From positions 1 through 9,043 of the forward strand of contig DAOTVZ010000180.1 in the NCBI GenBank assembly GCA_034436045.1: a DNA stretch of 9,043 nt, written 5' to 3'. The position numbers and the translations under genes are program-made. The notes under the pieces were generated by a model. The model saw only the letters and a program-made list of their open reading frames with translations. It did not search any database and was not told where the DNA came from. Positions 1 to 6,627 of the stretch are shown piece by piece. The stretch's first letter is position 1. Each line of letters begins with the position of its first letter. This DNA is from H111-94 sp034436045. Its GTDB lineage: Bacteria; Chloroflexota; Ktedonobacteria; Ktedonobacterales; Ktedonobacteraceae.

Positions 1-1593
1 TTGCCGGTAAGTGCTTTGCCTGCTGATGGCACATATCCTTCTAATACGGCTCGTTGGGAGAAGCGTAACATTGCGGAGGAGATACCGACGTGGGATCCTA
101 GTATTTGCATTCAATGTGGTAAATGCACAATGGTTTGCCCACATGCTGTTATTCGCATGAAAGTTTTTGATCCGGCCTACCTTGAGAAAGCGCCAGCCAC
201 CTTTCTCTCGACGGAGGCGCGTTTCAAAGAGTTTCCTGGTATGCGGTATAGCTTACAGGTAGCGCCGGAGGATTGTACTGGTTGCGGGTTATGTGTTGAA
301 GCTTGCCCGGTCAAGGATAAACGGAATGTGGGGCGCAAGGCCATCAATATGGCTCCGCAATTGCCGTTGCGCGAACAGGAGAAAACCAACTGGGAATTCT
401 TCCTGACATTGCCGGATGTAAGTCGCAAAGGGCTGAACGTGGCGGCGATCAAAAATTCGCAACTGCTGACGCCACTCTTTGAGTTTTCAGGTGCCTGTTC
501 TGGTTGTGGAGAGACGCCTTATATCAAGCTGGTGACGCAACTCTTTGGGGATCGCATGTTAGTGGCGAATGCGACCGGTTGTTCGTCGATTTACGGGGGC
601 AACTTGCCTACGACACCGTGGAGTTGTGATGCTGAGGGGCGTGGCCCGGCATGGTCTAACTCGTTGTTTGAAGATAACGCTGAGTTTGGTTTGGGGATGC
701 GCCTGACGCTAGACAAGCAGGAGGAGTATGCACGTGAGTTGCTTGTTCAGTTGCATGATGTGGTGGGTGAGGAGCTTGTGCAGGCTCTGTTGAGCGCTGA
801 TCAATCGAGCGAGGAGGGCATTCAGCAGCAGCGTGTGCATGTTGCTCAGTTGAAGCAGCGCCTGCAAGATATGCAGAGTACAGACGCCCGTATTCAGAAT
901 CTGTTGAGTCTGGCCGATGTACTGGTACGCAAGAGTGTATGGATTATCGGTGGGGATGGTTGGGCCTATGATATAGGGTACGGAGGCCTAGATCATGTGT
1001 TGGCTTCAGGACGCAATGTCAATGTACTAGTGCTCGATACTGAGGTTTACTCCAATACAGGAGGGCAGGCATCGAAGGCCACGCCACGTGGGGCGGTTGC
1101 CAAGTTTGCTGCGCGTGGGAAGTCCTTACCAAAAAAGGACTTAGGGATGCTGGCGATGTCTTATGGGTATGTGTATGTGGCACGTGTGGCGATGGGTGCG
1201 AATGATCAACAGACGCTGCGTGCGATGATTGAAGCTGAAGCCTATGATGGGCCTTCGTTGATTATTGCCTATAGCCATTGTATAGCACATGGCATTGACA
1301 TGGTGAAGGGGCTGGAGCAGCAGAGGTTAGCGGTGCAATCGGGCTACTGGCCACTTTATCGCTATAACCCTGATCTGCTGAGTGAGGGCAAGAATCCCCT
1401 GATTCTTGATTCAAAAGGTCCCTTAATTCCGCTGGAGAGGTATGCTTATAACGAGGTGCGTTTTAGGATGTTGCAACAGAGTAGTGAGGAACGGGCGGAG
1501 CAGTTGTTGCGCGAGGCTCAACAGGATGTGGAGGCCCAGTGGGAACGGTATCGGCAGATGGCAGCAATGTCGGTGGTGACGGAAAATAAGTAG
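1..1593 (+). CDS. nifJ: Pyruvate:ferredoxin (flavodoxin) oxidoreductase, C-terminal part (5' truncated by window)
   Basis: This is the C-terminal 530 residues of the large single-chain enzyme (usually about 1170-1200 aa) that converts pyruvate and CoA to acetyl-CoA and CO2 while reducing ferredoxin or flavodoxin in the cytoplasm. The frame is open at base 1, and the first residues are a conserved internal stretch, so the TTG there is not a start. In order: a two-cluster ferredoxin domain with C36, C39, C42, C46 and C92, C95, C98, C102; the proximal-cluster cysteines C166, C169, C194 and C427, whose spacing matches the Desulfovibrio africanus enzyme; and the thiamine-diphosphate domain with GGDGWAYDIG at 317-326 and D319, T347 and V349 as expected Mg ligands. 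The protein ends soon after this domain, without the extra C-terminal domain of the D. africanus enzyme. All expected ligands present here are intact, so it should be active. A dihydroorotate-dehydrogenase-like gene follows closely on the same strand. Confidence 0.96.
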   Translation: MPVSALPADGTYPSNTARWEKRNIAEEIPTWDPSICIQCGKCTMVCPHAVIRMKVFDPAYLEKAPATFLSTEARFKEFPGMRYSLQVAPEDCTGCGLCVEACPVKDKRNVGRKAINMAPQLPLREQEKTNWEFFLTLPDVSRKGLNVAAIKNSQLLTPLFEFSGACSGCGETPYIKLVTQLFGDRMLVANATGCSSIYGGNLPTTPWSCDAEGRGPAWSNSLFEDNAEFGLGMRLTLDKQEEYARELLVQLHDVVGEELVQALLSADQSSEEGIQQQRVHVAQLKQRLQDMQSTDARIQNLLSLADVLVRKSVWIIGGDGWAYDIGYGGLDHVLASGRNVNVLVLDTEVYSNTGGQASKATPRGAVAKFAARGKSLPKKDLGMLAMSYGYVYVARVAMGANDQQTLRAMIEAEAYDGPSLIIAYSHCIAHGIDMVKGLEQQRLAVQSGYWPLYRYNPDLLSEGKNPLILDSKGPLIPLERYAYNEVRFRMLQQSSEERAEQLLREAQQDVEAQWERYRQMAAMSVVTENK

Positions 1594-1600
1594 GGGATAG

Positions 1601-1607
1601 AAGGAGG
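1601..1607 (+). promoter_or_regulatory. Ribosome binding site for the dihydroorotate-dehydrogenase-like gene
   Basis: AAGGAGG lies just after the nifJ stop codon (1591-1593). Two ATG codons follow in tandem at 1611 and 1614. The gap from the site is 3 nt to the first and 6 nt to the second, so the second is the better start. Confidence 0.8.
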
Positions 1608-1613
1608 AATATG

Positions 1614-2618
1614 ATGTCTGATTTGACTACGACCTACCTCGGTTTAGCACTGAAGAACCCACTCGTGGCGTCGGCTTCACCATTGTCGAAAAAGGTGTCG
1701 GTGGTACGCCAGTTAGAAGATGCTGGTATAGCAGCGATAGTGATGTATTCACTATTTGAGGAGCAAATTACGCATGAAAGTCATGAACTGGATCATTTTC
1801 TAGAGCGGGGCACTCATTCGTATGCGGAATCGCTGAGCTATTTTCCAGATCTTGATCATTATAATCTGGAACCGGAACGATATCTGGAGCATCTTCAACG
1901 TGTCAAGCAGGCGGTAGATATACCTGTGATTGGTAGCTTAAATGGCATCTCGTCGGGTGGATGGATTGAGTATGCGCGTAAGGTTGAGCAAGCGGGAGCG
2001 GATGCACTGGAGCTAAACATTTACTATGTGCCGACAGACCCTGATCTTAGCAGCGCGGAGCTGGAAGACACGTATGTCCGTCTGGTGCGTGATGTGTGTG
2101 CAACGGTCACTATTCCCGTGGCGTTGAAGCTCAGTCCTTTTTTTACGGCGTTGCCTGCACTTGCCAAGCGCTTTGTCGAAGCGGGAGCGGCTGGTCTGGT
2201 ACTCTTCAATCGTTTTTATCAGCCTGATCTGGATCTGGAAGCGTTAGAAGTGGTGCCAAATCTGGAGTTGAGTAGCTCACATGAGTTACGGTTGCCTCTA
2301 CGCTGGATTGCGATTCTCTATGGGAGGATTCAGGCTGATTTTGCATTGACCGGAGGGGTGCATCGTGCTACAGATGTACTCAAGGCGATGATGGCGGGTG
2401 CTAATGTGGCAATGATGGCATCTGCGTTGCTGATGCATGGGCCTCAGTACGTTACCACGTTACTGACTGATCTTAAGGATTGGATGGAGGAACACGAGTA
2501 CGAGTCGATCAGGTTGATGCGTGGCAGTATGAGTCAGCAGGCGGTAGCTGATACGGCGGCATTTGAGCGTGCGAACTACATGAAGGTGTTGAATACCTTT
2601 AACCAGTCGCTAGTTTGA
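1614..2618 (+). CDS. Dihydroorotate-dehydrogenase-like FMN protein (nifJ-linked)
   Basis: A 334-residue TIM-barrel flavoprotein of the dihydroorotate dehydrogenase superfamily, cytosolic, with no signal peptide. The N-terminus (TTTYLGLALKNPLVASASPL) is typical of the family's first strand. Other family features are KLSP near residue 172 (FMN-contact lysine), TGGV near 246 and AGANVAM near 261 (phosphate-binding loops). The segment that in true dihydroorotate dehydrogenases reads like NxSCPN is NIYYVP here (about 135-140), so the usual catalytic Cys or Ser is absent. The start was chosen at the second of two ATGs from the 6-nt spacing to AAGGAGG; starting at 1611 would add one Met. It lies 20 nt after nifJ and is very likely co-transcribed with it. 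This pairing recurs in several bacterial phyla, suggesting a role linked to ferredoxin or pyruvate metabolism rather than pyrimidine synthesis, but the substrate is unknown. Family membership is secure; function is not. Confidence 0.9.
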   Translation: MSDLTTTYLGLALKNPLVASASPLSKKVSVVRQLEDAGIAAIVMYSLFEEQITHESHELDHFLERGTHSYAESLSYFPDLDHYNLEPERYLEHLQRVKQAVDIPVIGSLNGISSGGWIEYARKVEQAGADALELNIYYVPTDPDLSSAELEDTYVRLVRDVCATVTIPVALKLSPFFTALPALAKRFVEAGAAGLVLFNRFYQPDLDLEALEVVPNLELSSSHELRLPLRWIAILYGRIQADFALTGGVHRATDVLKAMMAGANVAMMASALLMHGPQYVTTLLTDLKDWMEEHEYESIRLMRGSMSQQAVADTAAFERANYMKVLNTFNQSLV

Positions 2619-2748
2619 GGTTCGCTGGCTTCTTTGTACTGATAGGTGTGCCCCATCTGCGGTGGGAGTGACCTGATAGTGTACTCGATCCCATACAGAA
2701 AGACCACCTGCCCAGGGGGCGTTCGGCTGTTCCAGTTGATTACTGTTT

Positions 2749-2788
2749 CTGGTCGCGCAGGACGGATTACTCAAACCTGCGCGACCAG
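2749..2788. repeat. Perfect 13-bp inverted repeat, possible bidirectional termination hairpin
   Basis: CTGGTCGCGCAGG at 2749-2761 is the exact reverse complement of CCTGCGCGACCAG at 2776-2788, with a 14-nt loop. It lies 130 nt after the plus-strand stop and 132 nt after the minus-strand stop, so almost exactly midway between the convergent genes. No T-run follows on either strand, so it is not a standard intrinsic terminator. It could still fold in both transcripts and act as a barrier or a 3'-end stabiliser. Confidence 0.6.
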
Positions 2789-2795
2789 CTGGGTC

Positions 2796-2829
2796 GGTGG
2801 CCACCGGTGGCTTTGAGTGGGACGGTGGC
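2796..2829. repeat. GC-rich palindrome and CGGTGGC repeat cluster
   Basis: GGTGGCCACC (2796-2805) and GCCACCGGTGGC (2800-2811) are two overlapping perfect palindromes. The word CGGTGGC occurs three times, at 2795-2801, 2805-2811 and 2823-2829. The cluster lies directly beside the 13-bp inverted repeat. Function unknown; it may be a protein-binding site, a degraded repeat element or chance. Confidence 0.4.
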
Positions 2830-2920
2830 CGATGTGAGATCGCCTATCCCGACTTGTTCCCCCGACGGGGTGTGTGAGGATCACGGGAGTCGTGGAGGCC
2901 AGTTTGCAGTATGGGTGAGA

Positions 2921-4153
2921 TCACGGACAGGGTGACTTGTTCAGTCCTAGCGCGCTATTAGTGAAGTTGCTGTCAACCAGTTGATTGTAGGAGGGAATGA
3001 AGCTCACTAGACCGGCCTGCACGTGGAACTGTCCCGCGACGTTATAGGATGCCTGGCTGATCTGCGGACTCTTCGCGATATCTGCTGCTGTGGCCTCATA
3101 GACCGCGTCCGAGATGCTTTGTCCAAGCCCCAGATACTTATTGAGTAGTACCTTTGCTTCTGCCGGATTGCTCTGAATGAACTGTTCGGCTTGATTGATG
3201 GCACGAATATAGGCCGCGATAGCCTGTGATTTAGCATTGATGACACTTTGTCGGGCATAAAAAACACCGTGGACGTCGCCACGCAGGCCGGGGACATCAC
3301 CACGCACTGGACTAATGAAAATATCACCGATACCTTGTGCCTGTGCCGTCTGTCCAATGGGCGAGAAGAACGATAGTGCGTCTACCTCACCCGCCTGCAA
3401 AGCTGCCAACGCCTTTGCGTTATTTGACCCCAGGCTGATTTGAATAGTATCTTTTAGCGCATCCAGCCCTTGTAAGCGGAACAGATAGATCAATAAAGCC
3501 TGTGTGCCGGTATTTGGGCCGGTAATACCGATCTTTTTGCCACGCAAGGCATTAATTTTAGCGGACAATGGACTACTGGCGGAAACATGCATCTGTTGCT
3601 CGAACTGCGTACTAACTACAATATCTACTACATAACCATTCATAAATGAGCCCAGAATTCTGGCCGAAGCATCGGTTCTTGCCCAGCCAAAGGCGTCGGT
3701 GATTACACCGTTGCCAATATCATAATGACCGCTTTCCAAGGCACTTATGATCTTTGTACCCACCTGCATCAGTGGAGGTTTGGGAATCACTAATCCTTGG
3801 GCTGTGAAAAAACCCTGCTGCTGGGCCACGTAGAATGGGAAGAAGTTGATCGAGGTATTCAGTTGACATACGTTTAGCACGGTAGGACTTTTCTGTGTTG
3901 TCAGTGCGTCTTCTGATAACGAGGCCATAGCAGTATTCGTGCAATTTGCGTTTTTTAGCGAAAAGGAAAGATTTGTGTGATTAAGGAGGGCTGCGCCTCC
4001 TACCAGAGCGGCAGCCCCTCCCAGGCATCCCCCCGCTACCATGAAGAATTGCCGTCGTGAGCGCTTTCTCAAATATGCTTGCTGTTGCTCTAAGCTCTGC
4101 CAAAATGAGTTATTAGGGCCAGGTGCAGGTACTGATTGCTGGTTCATTTGCAT
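2921..4153 (-). CDS. ABC transporter substrate-binding protein, NMT1/SsuA-like, with twin-arginine signal (paralogue 1)
   Basis: A 410-residue extracytoplasmic solute receptor, last gene of the minus-strand importer operon. It has a hydrophilic N-region of about 30 residues, then SRRQFFM (32-38), a good twin-arginine motif, and a hydrophobic stretch to about 57, so it probably leaves the cell folded through the Tat system. Cleavage or anchoring is uncertain: GGC at 41-43 is only a poor lipobox. The binding domain starts near residue 93 with NTSINFFPFYVAQQQGFF at 99-116, the family's 'xxxYVAxxxGFF' segment, followed by DIGNGV (145-150) and GPNTGT (212-217). It is about 72% identical, without gaps over some 318 residues, to the lipoprotein at 5482-6576. 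The tryptophan typical of the pyrimidine-binding THI5/ThiY group in the first motif is absent, so the ligand is not known. The start is set by AGGAGG (4161-4166) 7 nt upstream; a second ATG two codons later has poor spacing. Confidence 0.9.
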   Translation of the reverse strand: MQMNQQSVPAPGPNNSFWQSLEQQQAYLRKRSRRQFFMVAGGCLGGAAALVGGAALLNHTNLSFSLKNANCTNTAMASLSEDALTTQKSPTVLNVCQLNTSINFFPFYVAQQQGFFTAQGLVIPKPPLMQVGTKIISALESGHYDIGNGVITDAFGWARTDASARILGSFMNGYVVDIVVSTQFEQQMHVSASSPLSAKINALRGKKIGITGPNTGTQALLIYLFRLQGLDALKDTIQISLGSNNAKALAALQAGEVDALSFFSPIGQTAQAQGIGDIFISPVRGDVPGLRGDVHGVFYARQSVINAKSQAIAAYIRAINQAEQFIQSNPAEAKVLLNKYLGLGQSISDAVYEATAADIAKSPQISQASYNVAGQFHVQAGLVSFIPSYNQLVDSNFTNSALGLNKSPCP

Positions 4154-4241
4154 GGAATATCCTCCTCGTATCTTGTTTTATTCCTCATAAGCATACCCTG
4201 GTATTTTTCAGTGTGGAGGTAAGAAGGCAGCTTTTCTTCTA

Positions 4242-5354
4242 CTAAGGTACAATGACTACTTTGATCGGGTCATCTACGCGCGCCTGCAGCATGTGGAAGG
4301 CTTCTGCGATTCTCTCCAGGGGAAATTCGTGTGTTACGAGAGCTTCGCCTTTGAGTTTTCCCTGTGCGGCGAGCGCAATTGCTCGCTTGACGTTATTGCC
4401 ACCTTCGCCGCGCGTGGTATACATTGTAATATCATTTCTGACCACTGCGCTCAAATCGAATGTGATCGGAGATGGATAAAAGGCCAGGAAGAGTATCTTG
4501 CCACCGCGTTTTGTCACCTGTACGCACTGTTGTGGCGTATTGACATTGCCTGAGCATTCAATCGTCAGGTCAACGCCCTGCCCGGCGGTTAGTTGTCGAA
4601 TCGCTGCCACCGGGTCGGTCTTGCGTGCGTCAATGATCACGTCAGCACCCAACTGGCGTCCTATCTCCAGACGCTTTTCGCGTGTGCCGACAAGGATCAC
4701 CTGGGATGCGCCTAATTGTTTGCATGCCTGAACCGTCATTAAGCCGACGGGGCCGGGACCGAAAATAACAACATCCTGACCTGCGATATAGCCTCCTGTT
4801 GCCGCCAGACCGTATAATCCGGTTCCTGCTGTGGTGATCAACACAGCATCCTTATAAGAAAGAGGCTCAGGTAACTTATAGAGTGAACTGACGTGGTGGA
4901 TGGCATATTCGGCAAAACCGCCATCAGTTGTCATGCCGCTGGCACGATGTCCTTTCGCCTGGTTGCCATAATTCAAGCAAGCTGTATATTTTCCTATCAG
5001 ACAGTTATCACAACGTCCACAGCCATGATGGGCCTCAATTGCCACCCGATCACCGATGGCAAATTCATCGACCCCTTCGCCGAGCGCGACTACGCTTCCC
5101 GTCCATTCGTGGCCAGGAGTAAATTGCCCGAAGGGAGGTGTTTGTGGAAAATGTCCCGCGAAAATTTTGAGGTCGGTGCCACAGGTACCGCAGAGTGCCA
5201 CTTTCACCAGCACCTCTCCTGCCTGGGGTGCAGGCACTGGACGTTCCACAACCTGTATATCTTCCGGGCCAAAAAGAACTGCAGCGCGCATTGTGTCAGG
5301 GATTCGAGCGCTGTTTTGCGTTATTGTTTGCGATGTAATCATATCTCTCACCAT
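4242..5354 (-). CDS. Zinc-dependent medium-chain alcohol/sorbitol/threonine-type dehydrogenase
   Basis: A 370-residue cytosolic dehydrogenase of the MDR superfamily, which interconverts an alcohol and a ketone or aldehyde with NAD(P). Visible features: catalytic-zinc C58 in CGTCGTD (55-61) with H82 and E83 in PGHEW; four structural-zinc cysteines C112, C115, C118 and C126; and the Rossmann motif GPGPVG at 199-204. At the end of the second Rossmann strand (VILVGTREKR, 219-228) the acidic residue usual for NAD binding is replaced by Gly-Thr-Arg, which hints at NADP preference (inference). It resembles threonine/sorbitol dehydrogenases most, but no feature fixes the substrate. The start is uncertain: the ATG at 5354 has no clear ribosome site, the ATG at 5342 has GGTGAG nearby, and the core fold begins at MRAAVLFGP (codon 22). 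It lies between two paralogous binding-protein genes in an importer operon, so it may act on the imported compound. Confidence 0.92.
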   Translation of the reverse strand: MVRDMITSQTITQNSARIPDTMRAAVLFGPEDIQVVERPVPAPQAGEVLVKVALCGTCGTDLKIFAGHFPQTPPFGQFTPGHEWTGSVVALGEGVDEFAIGDRVAIEAHHGCGRCDNCLIGKYTACLNYGNQAKGHRASGMTTDGGFAEYAIHHVSSLYKLPEPLSYKDAVLITTAGTGLYGLAATGGYIAGQDVVIFGPGPVGLMTVQACKQLGASQVILVGTREKRLEIGRQLGADVIIDARKTDPVAAIRQLTAGQGVDLTIECSGNVNTPQQCVQVTKRGGKILFLAFYPSPITFDLSAVVRNDITMYTTRGEGGNNVKRAIALAAQGKLKGEALVTHEFPLERIAEAFHMLQARVDDPIKVVIVP

Positions 5355-5377
5355 TTCTCAAAAGATGTGTCATTACG

Positions 5378-5416
5378 TGGGGCCACCGACGATACTTTGT
5401 GTACGTCCTGGCCCCA
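5378..5416 (-). repeat. Intercistronic stem-loop near the dehydrogenase start
   Basis: TGGGGCCA (5378-5385) and TGGCCCCA (5409-5416) form a perfect 8-bp inverted repeat with a 23-nt loop. It lies upstream of the dehydrogenase start in the binding-protein/dehydrogenase gap. No U-run follows directly on the minus strand, so it is more likely a processing, stabilising or translational element than a full terminator. Confidence 0.45.
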
Positions 5417-5427
5417 ATAAATCCCGT

Positions 5428-5469
5428 ATCTGAATGATGCGACTGTTTAGCCAGCTTCATCGTTCAGAT
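5428..5469 (-). repeat. Stem-loop just after the substrate-binding lipoprotein gene
   Basis: ATCTGAATGATG (5428-5439) pairs with CATCGTTCAGAT (5458-5469) at 11 of 12 positions, with an 18-nt loop. It starts 12 nt after the stop codon of the lipoprotein gene on the minus strand. No U-tract follows, so a 3'-stabilising or attenuating hairpin is more likely than an intrinsic terminator. Such hairpins after a binding-protein gene are known in other ABC operons (for example malE) and raise the level of the binding protein. Confidence 0.5.
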
Positions 5470-5481
5470 GTGGATACTGGA

Positions 5482-6576
5482 CTAAGATTGGCAGGGATTT
5501 GTTTTGATTCCCAGAGCGTTATCTGTCGTGCTGGTCGCGACAAGCTGGCAATAAGGCGGAATACTCTTGATCAGGCCGGCCTGAACATGAAACTGCCCGG
5601 CAACGTTATATGCTGCCTGGCTAATCGTTGGACTGGTGGCGATGCCTGCCGATGCCGCCGTGTACACTGCATCAGTTACACTCTGCCCAAGTCCCAGGTA
5701 CTGGTTAAGGAGCGTTTTCGCCTCGCTCGGATTGCTTTGAATGAACTGCTCTGCCTGATTGATAGCACGGATGTAGGCTGCGATGGCTTGCGGCTTGGCA
5801 TTGATGATGCTCTGTGTTGTATAGAAGACGCCGTGAACATCACCACGTAAGCCGGGAATGTCACCACGTACCGGACTGATGAAAATGTCGCCAACGCCGC
5901 GTGCTTCGGCGGCCTGCCCAATCGGCATGAAAAAGGATAGGGCGTCTACACGACCAGCCGCCAGCGCTGCCAGCGCCGCTGCGTTATTTGAACCCAGACT
6001 GACCTCTGTGACATCCTTCGCGGCATCCATACCTTCCAGACGAAACAGGTACGTCACCAATGCTGAGGTACCTGTATTCGGGCCAGTGATCGCAATCGTT
6101 TTGCCGCGCAGAGCTTTGATCTTATTAGCCAGTGGGCTGCTGGCTGAAACGTGCATCTCCTGCTCAAACTTTTTGCTAACAACGATATCTACGACGAACC
6201 CGTTCATAAACGCGCCCAGAATTCTGGCTGCGGGATCGACTTTGGCCCAGGTAAAGGCATCGGTCATAACACCGTTACCAATATCACAGTTACCGCCCTC
6301 AATCGCATCAACCACCTTTGAGCCGGTCTGGAGCAGCGGTGGGTTGTTGACCGTCAGTCTCTGAGCGGCGAAATAGCCCTTTTGTTGAGCCACGTAGAAC
6401 GGGAAAAAGTTGATGGAGGTGTTAATCTGGCAGATGCGCAATGAGAGATTCCTGGTTGCAGTCTGCGTAGATGTAGATGCAGGTGAGGCAGAAGCGTTTC
6501 CGCATGCGGAGATGCACAGACAAAGAAGCAACAGGGGTACTAGCAGAAACGACTTACGTTGTGTGAACAAAGACAC
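5482..6576 (-). CDS. ABC transporter substrate-binding lipoprotein, NMT1/SsuA-like (paralogue 2)
   Basis: A 364-residue solute receptor of the nitrate/sulfonate/taurine family. A lipoprotein signal is clear: positive N-region (QRK, 6-8), Leu-rich core (11-20) and lipobox ISAC with C25 as the lipidated cysteine, followed by a Ser/Thr/Ala-rich linker to about residue 45. The binding domain begins with NTSINFFPFYVAQQKGYF (52-69); GPNTGT lies at 165-170. The protein is anchored outside the membrane and delivers ligand to the permease encoded just upstream. The start is a GTG: AGGAGG (6583-6588) lies 6 nt before it and no ATG fits better. It is about 72% identical to the twin-arginine paralogue at 2921-4153; most DNA differences I compared fall at silent positions, so both copies look maintained. 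Ligand unknown. Confidence 0.93.
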   Translation of the reverse strand: MSLFTQRKSFLLVPLLLLCLCISACGNASASPASTSTQTATRNLSLRICQINTSINFFPFYVAQQKGYFAAQRLTVNNPPLLQTGSKVVDAIEGGNCDIGNGVMTDAFTWAKVDPAARILGAFMNGFVVDIVVSKKFEQEMHVSASSPLANKIKALRGKTIAITGPNTGTSALVTYLFRLEGMDAAKDVTEVSLGSNNAAALAALAAGRVDALSFFMPIGQAAEARGVGDIFISPVRGDIPGLRGDVHGVFYTTQSIINAKPQAIAAYIRAINQAEQFIQSNPSEAKTLLNQYLGLGQSVTDAVYTAASAGIATSPTISQAAYNVAGQFHVQAGLIKSIPPYCQLVATSTTDNALGIKTNPCQS

Positions 6577-6582
6577 TGTTAT

Positions 6583-6588
6583 CCTCCT
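6583..6588 (-). promoter_or_regulatory. Ribosome binding site that fixes the GTG start of the lipoprotein gene
   Basis: AGGAGG on the minus strand ends 6 nt before a GTG codon at 6574-6576. The signal peptide follows in frame, so this GTG is taken as the start. Confidence 0.8.
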
Positions 6589-6602
6589 GGTATATTTGTA
6601 AA

Positions 6603-6627
6603 CAGTAGATACATCCTATATCTACTG
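6603..6627 (-). repeat. 9-bp perfect stem-loop overlapping the permease stop codon
   Basis: CAGTAGATA (6603-6611) and TATCTACTG (6619-6627) are exact reverse complements with a 7-nt loop. The structure covers the permease stop codon (6622-6624) and is followed on the minus strand by TTTACAAAT, a weak U-tract. It may act as a leaky terminator or an mRNA processing point between permease and binding protein. Confidence 0.5.

Larger units (their letters stand above)
2619..2920. other. Convergent intergenic spacer with palindromes
   Basis: This 302-bp gap separates two genes that converge. It holds a perfect 13-bp inverted repeat in the middle and a GC-rich palindrome cluster at 2796-2829, listed separately. 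A short hairpin CCCC-GAC-GGGG lies near 2860-2870. A stop-free stretch runs on the plus strand from 2672 to the TGA near 2933, but it has no ATG, no ribosome binding site and no recognisable protein signature. I see no RNA gene. Confidence 0.6.

Noticed and set aside
1..3. TTG at the window start as a true nifJ start
   Set aside because: The residues that follow are the conserved middle of the enzyme; the N-terminal domains lie outside the window.
2672..2690. ACCTGATAG-like stretch resembling the 3' half of a TPP riboswitch
   Set aside because: The partner GGCTGAGA element is missing and the site lies between convergent gene ends, not upstream of a gene.
2610..2804. 64-codon minus-strand reading frame in the convergent spacer
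   Set aside because: It overlaps the end of the dihydroorotate-dehydrogenase-like gene, has no recognisable motif and no convincing ribosome binding site.
2672..2935. Stop-free plus-strand stretch of about 87 codons
   Set aside because: No ATG, no ribosome binding site, no family resemblance, and it runs into the antisense of the binding-protein gene.
4193..4208. ATACC-CT-GGTAT followed by T5 as an intrinsic terminator
   Set aside because: The 5-bp AT-rich stem is too weak, and the T-run is on the plus strand while transcription here is on the minus strand.
4893..5420. 175-codon plus-strand reading frame
   Set aside because: It is antisense to the well-supported zinc-dependent dehydrogenase and has no protein signature.
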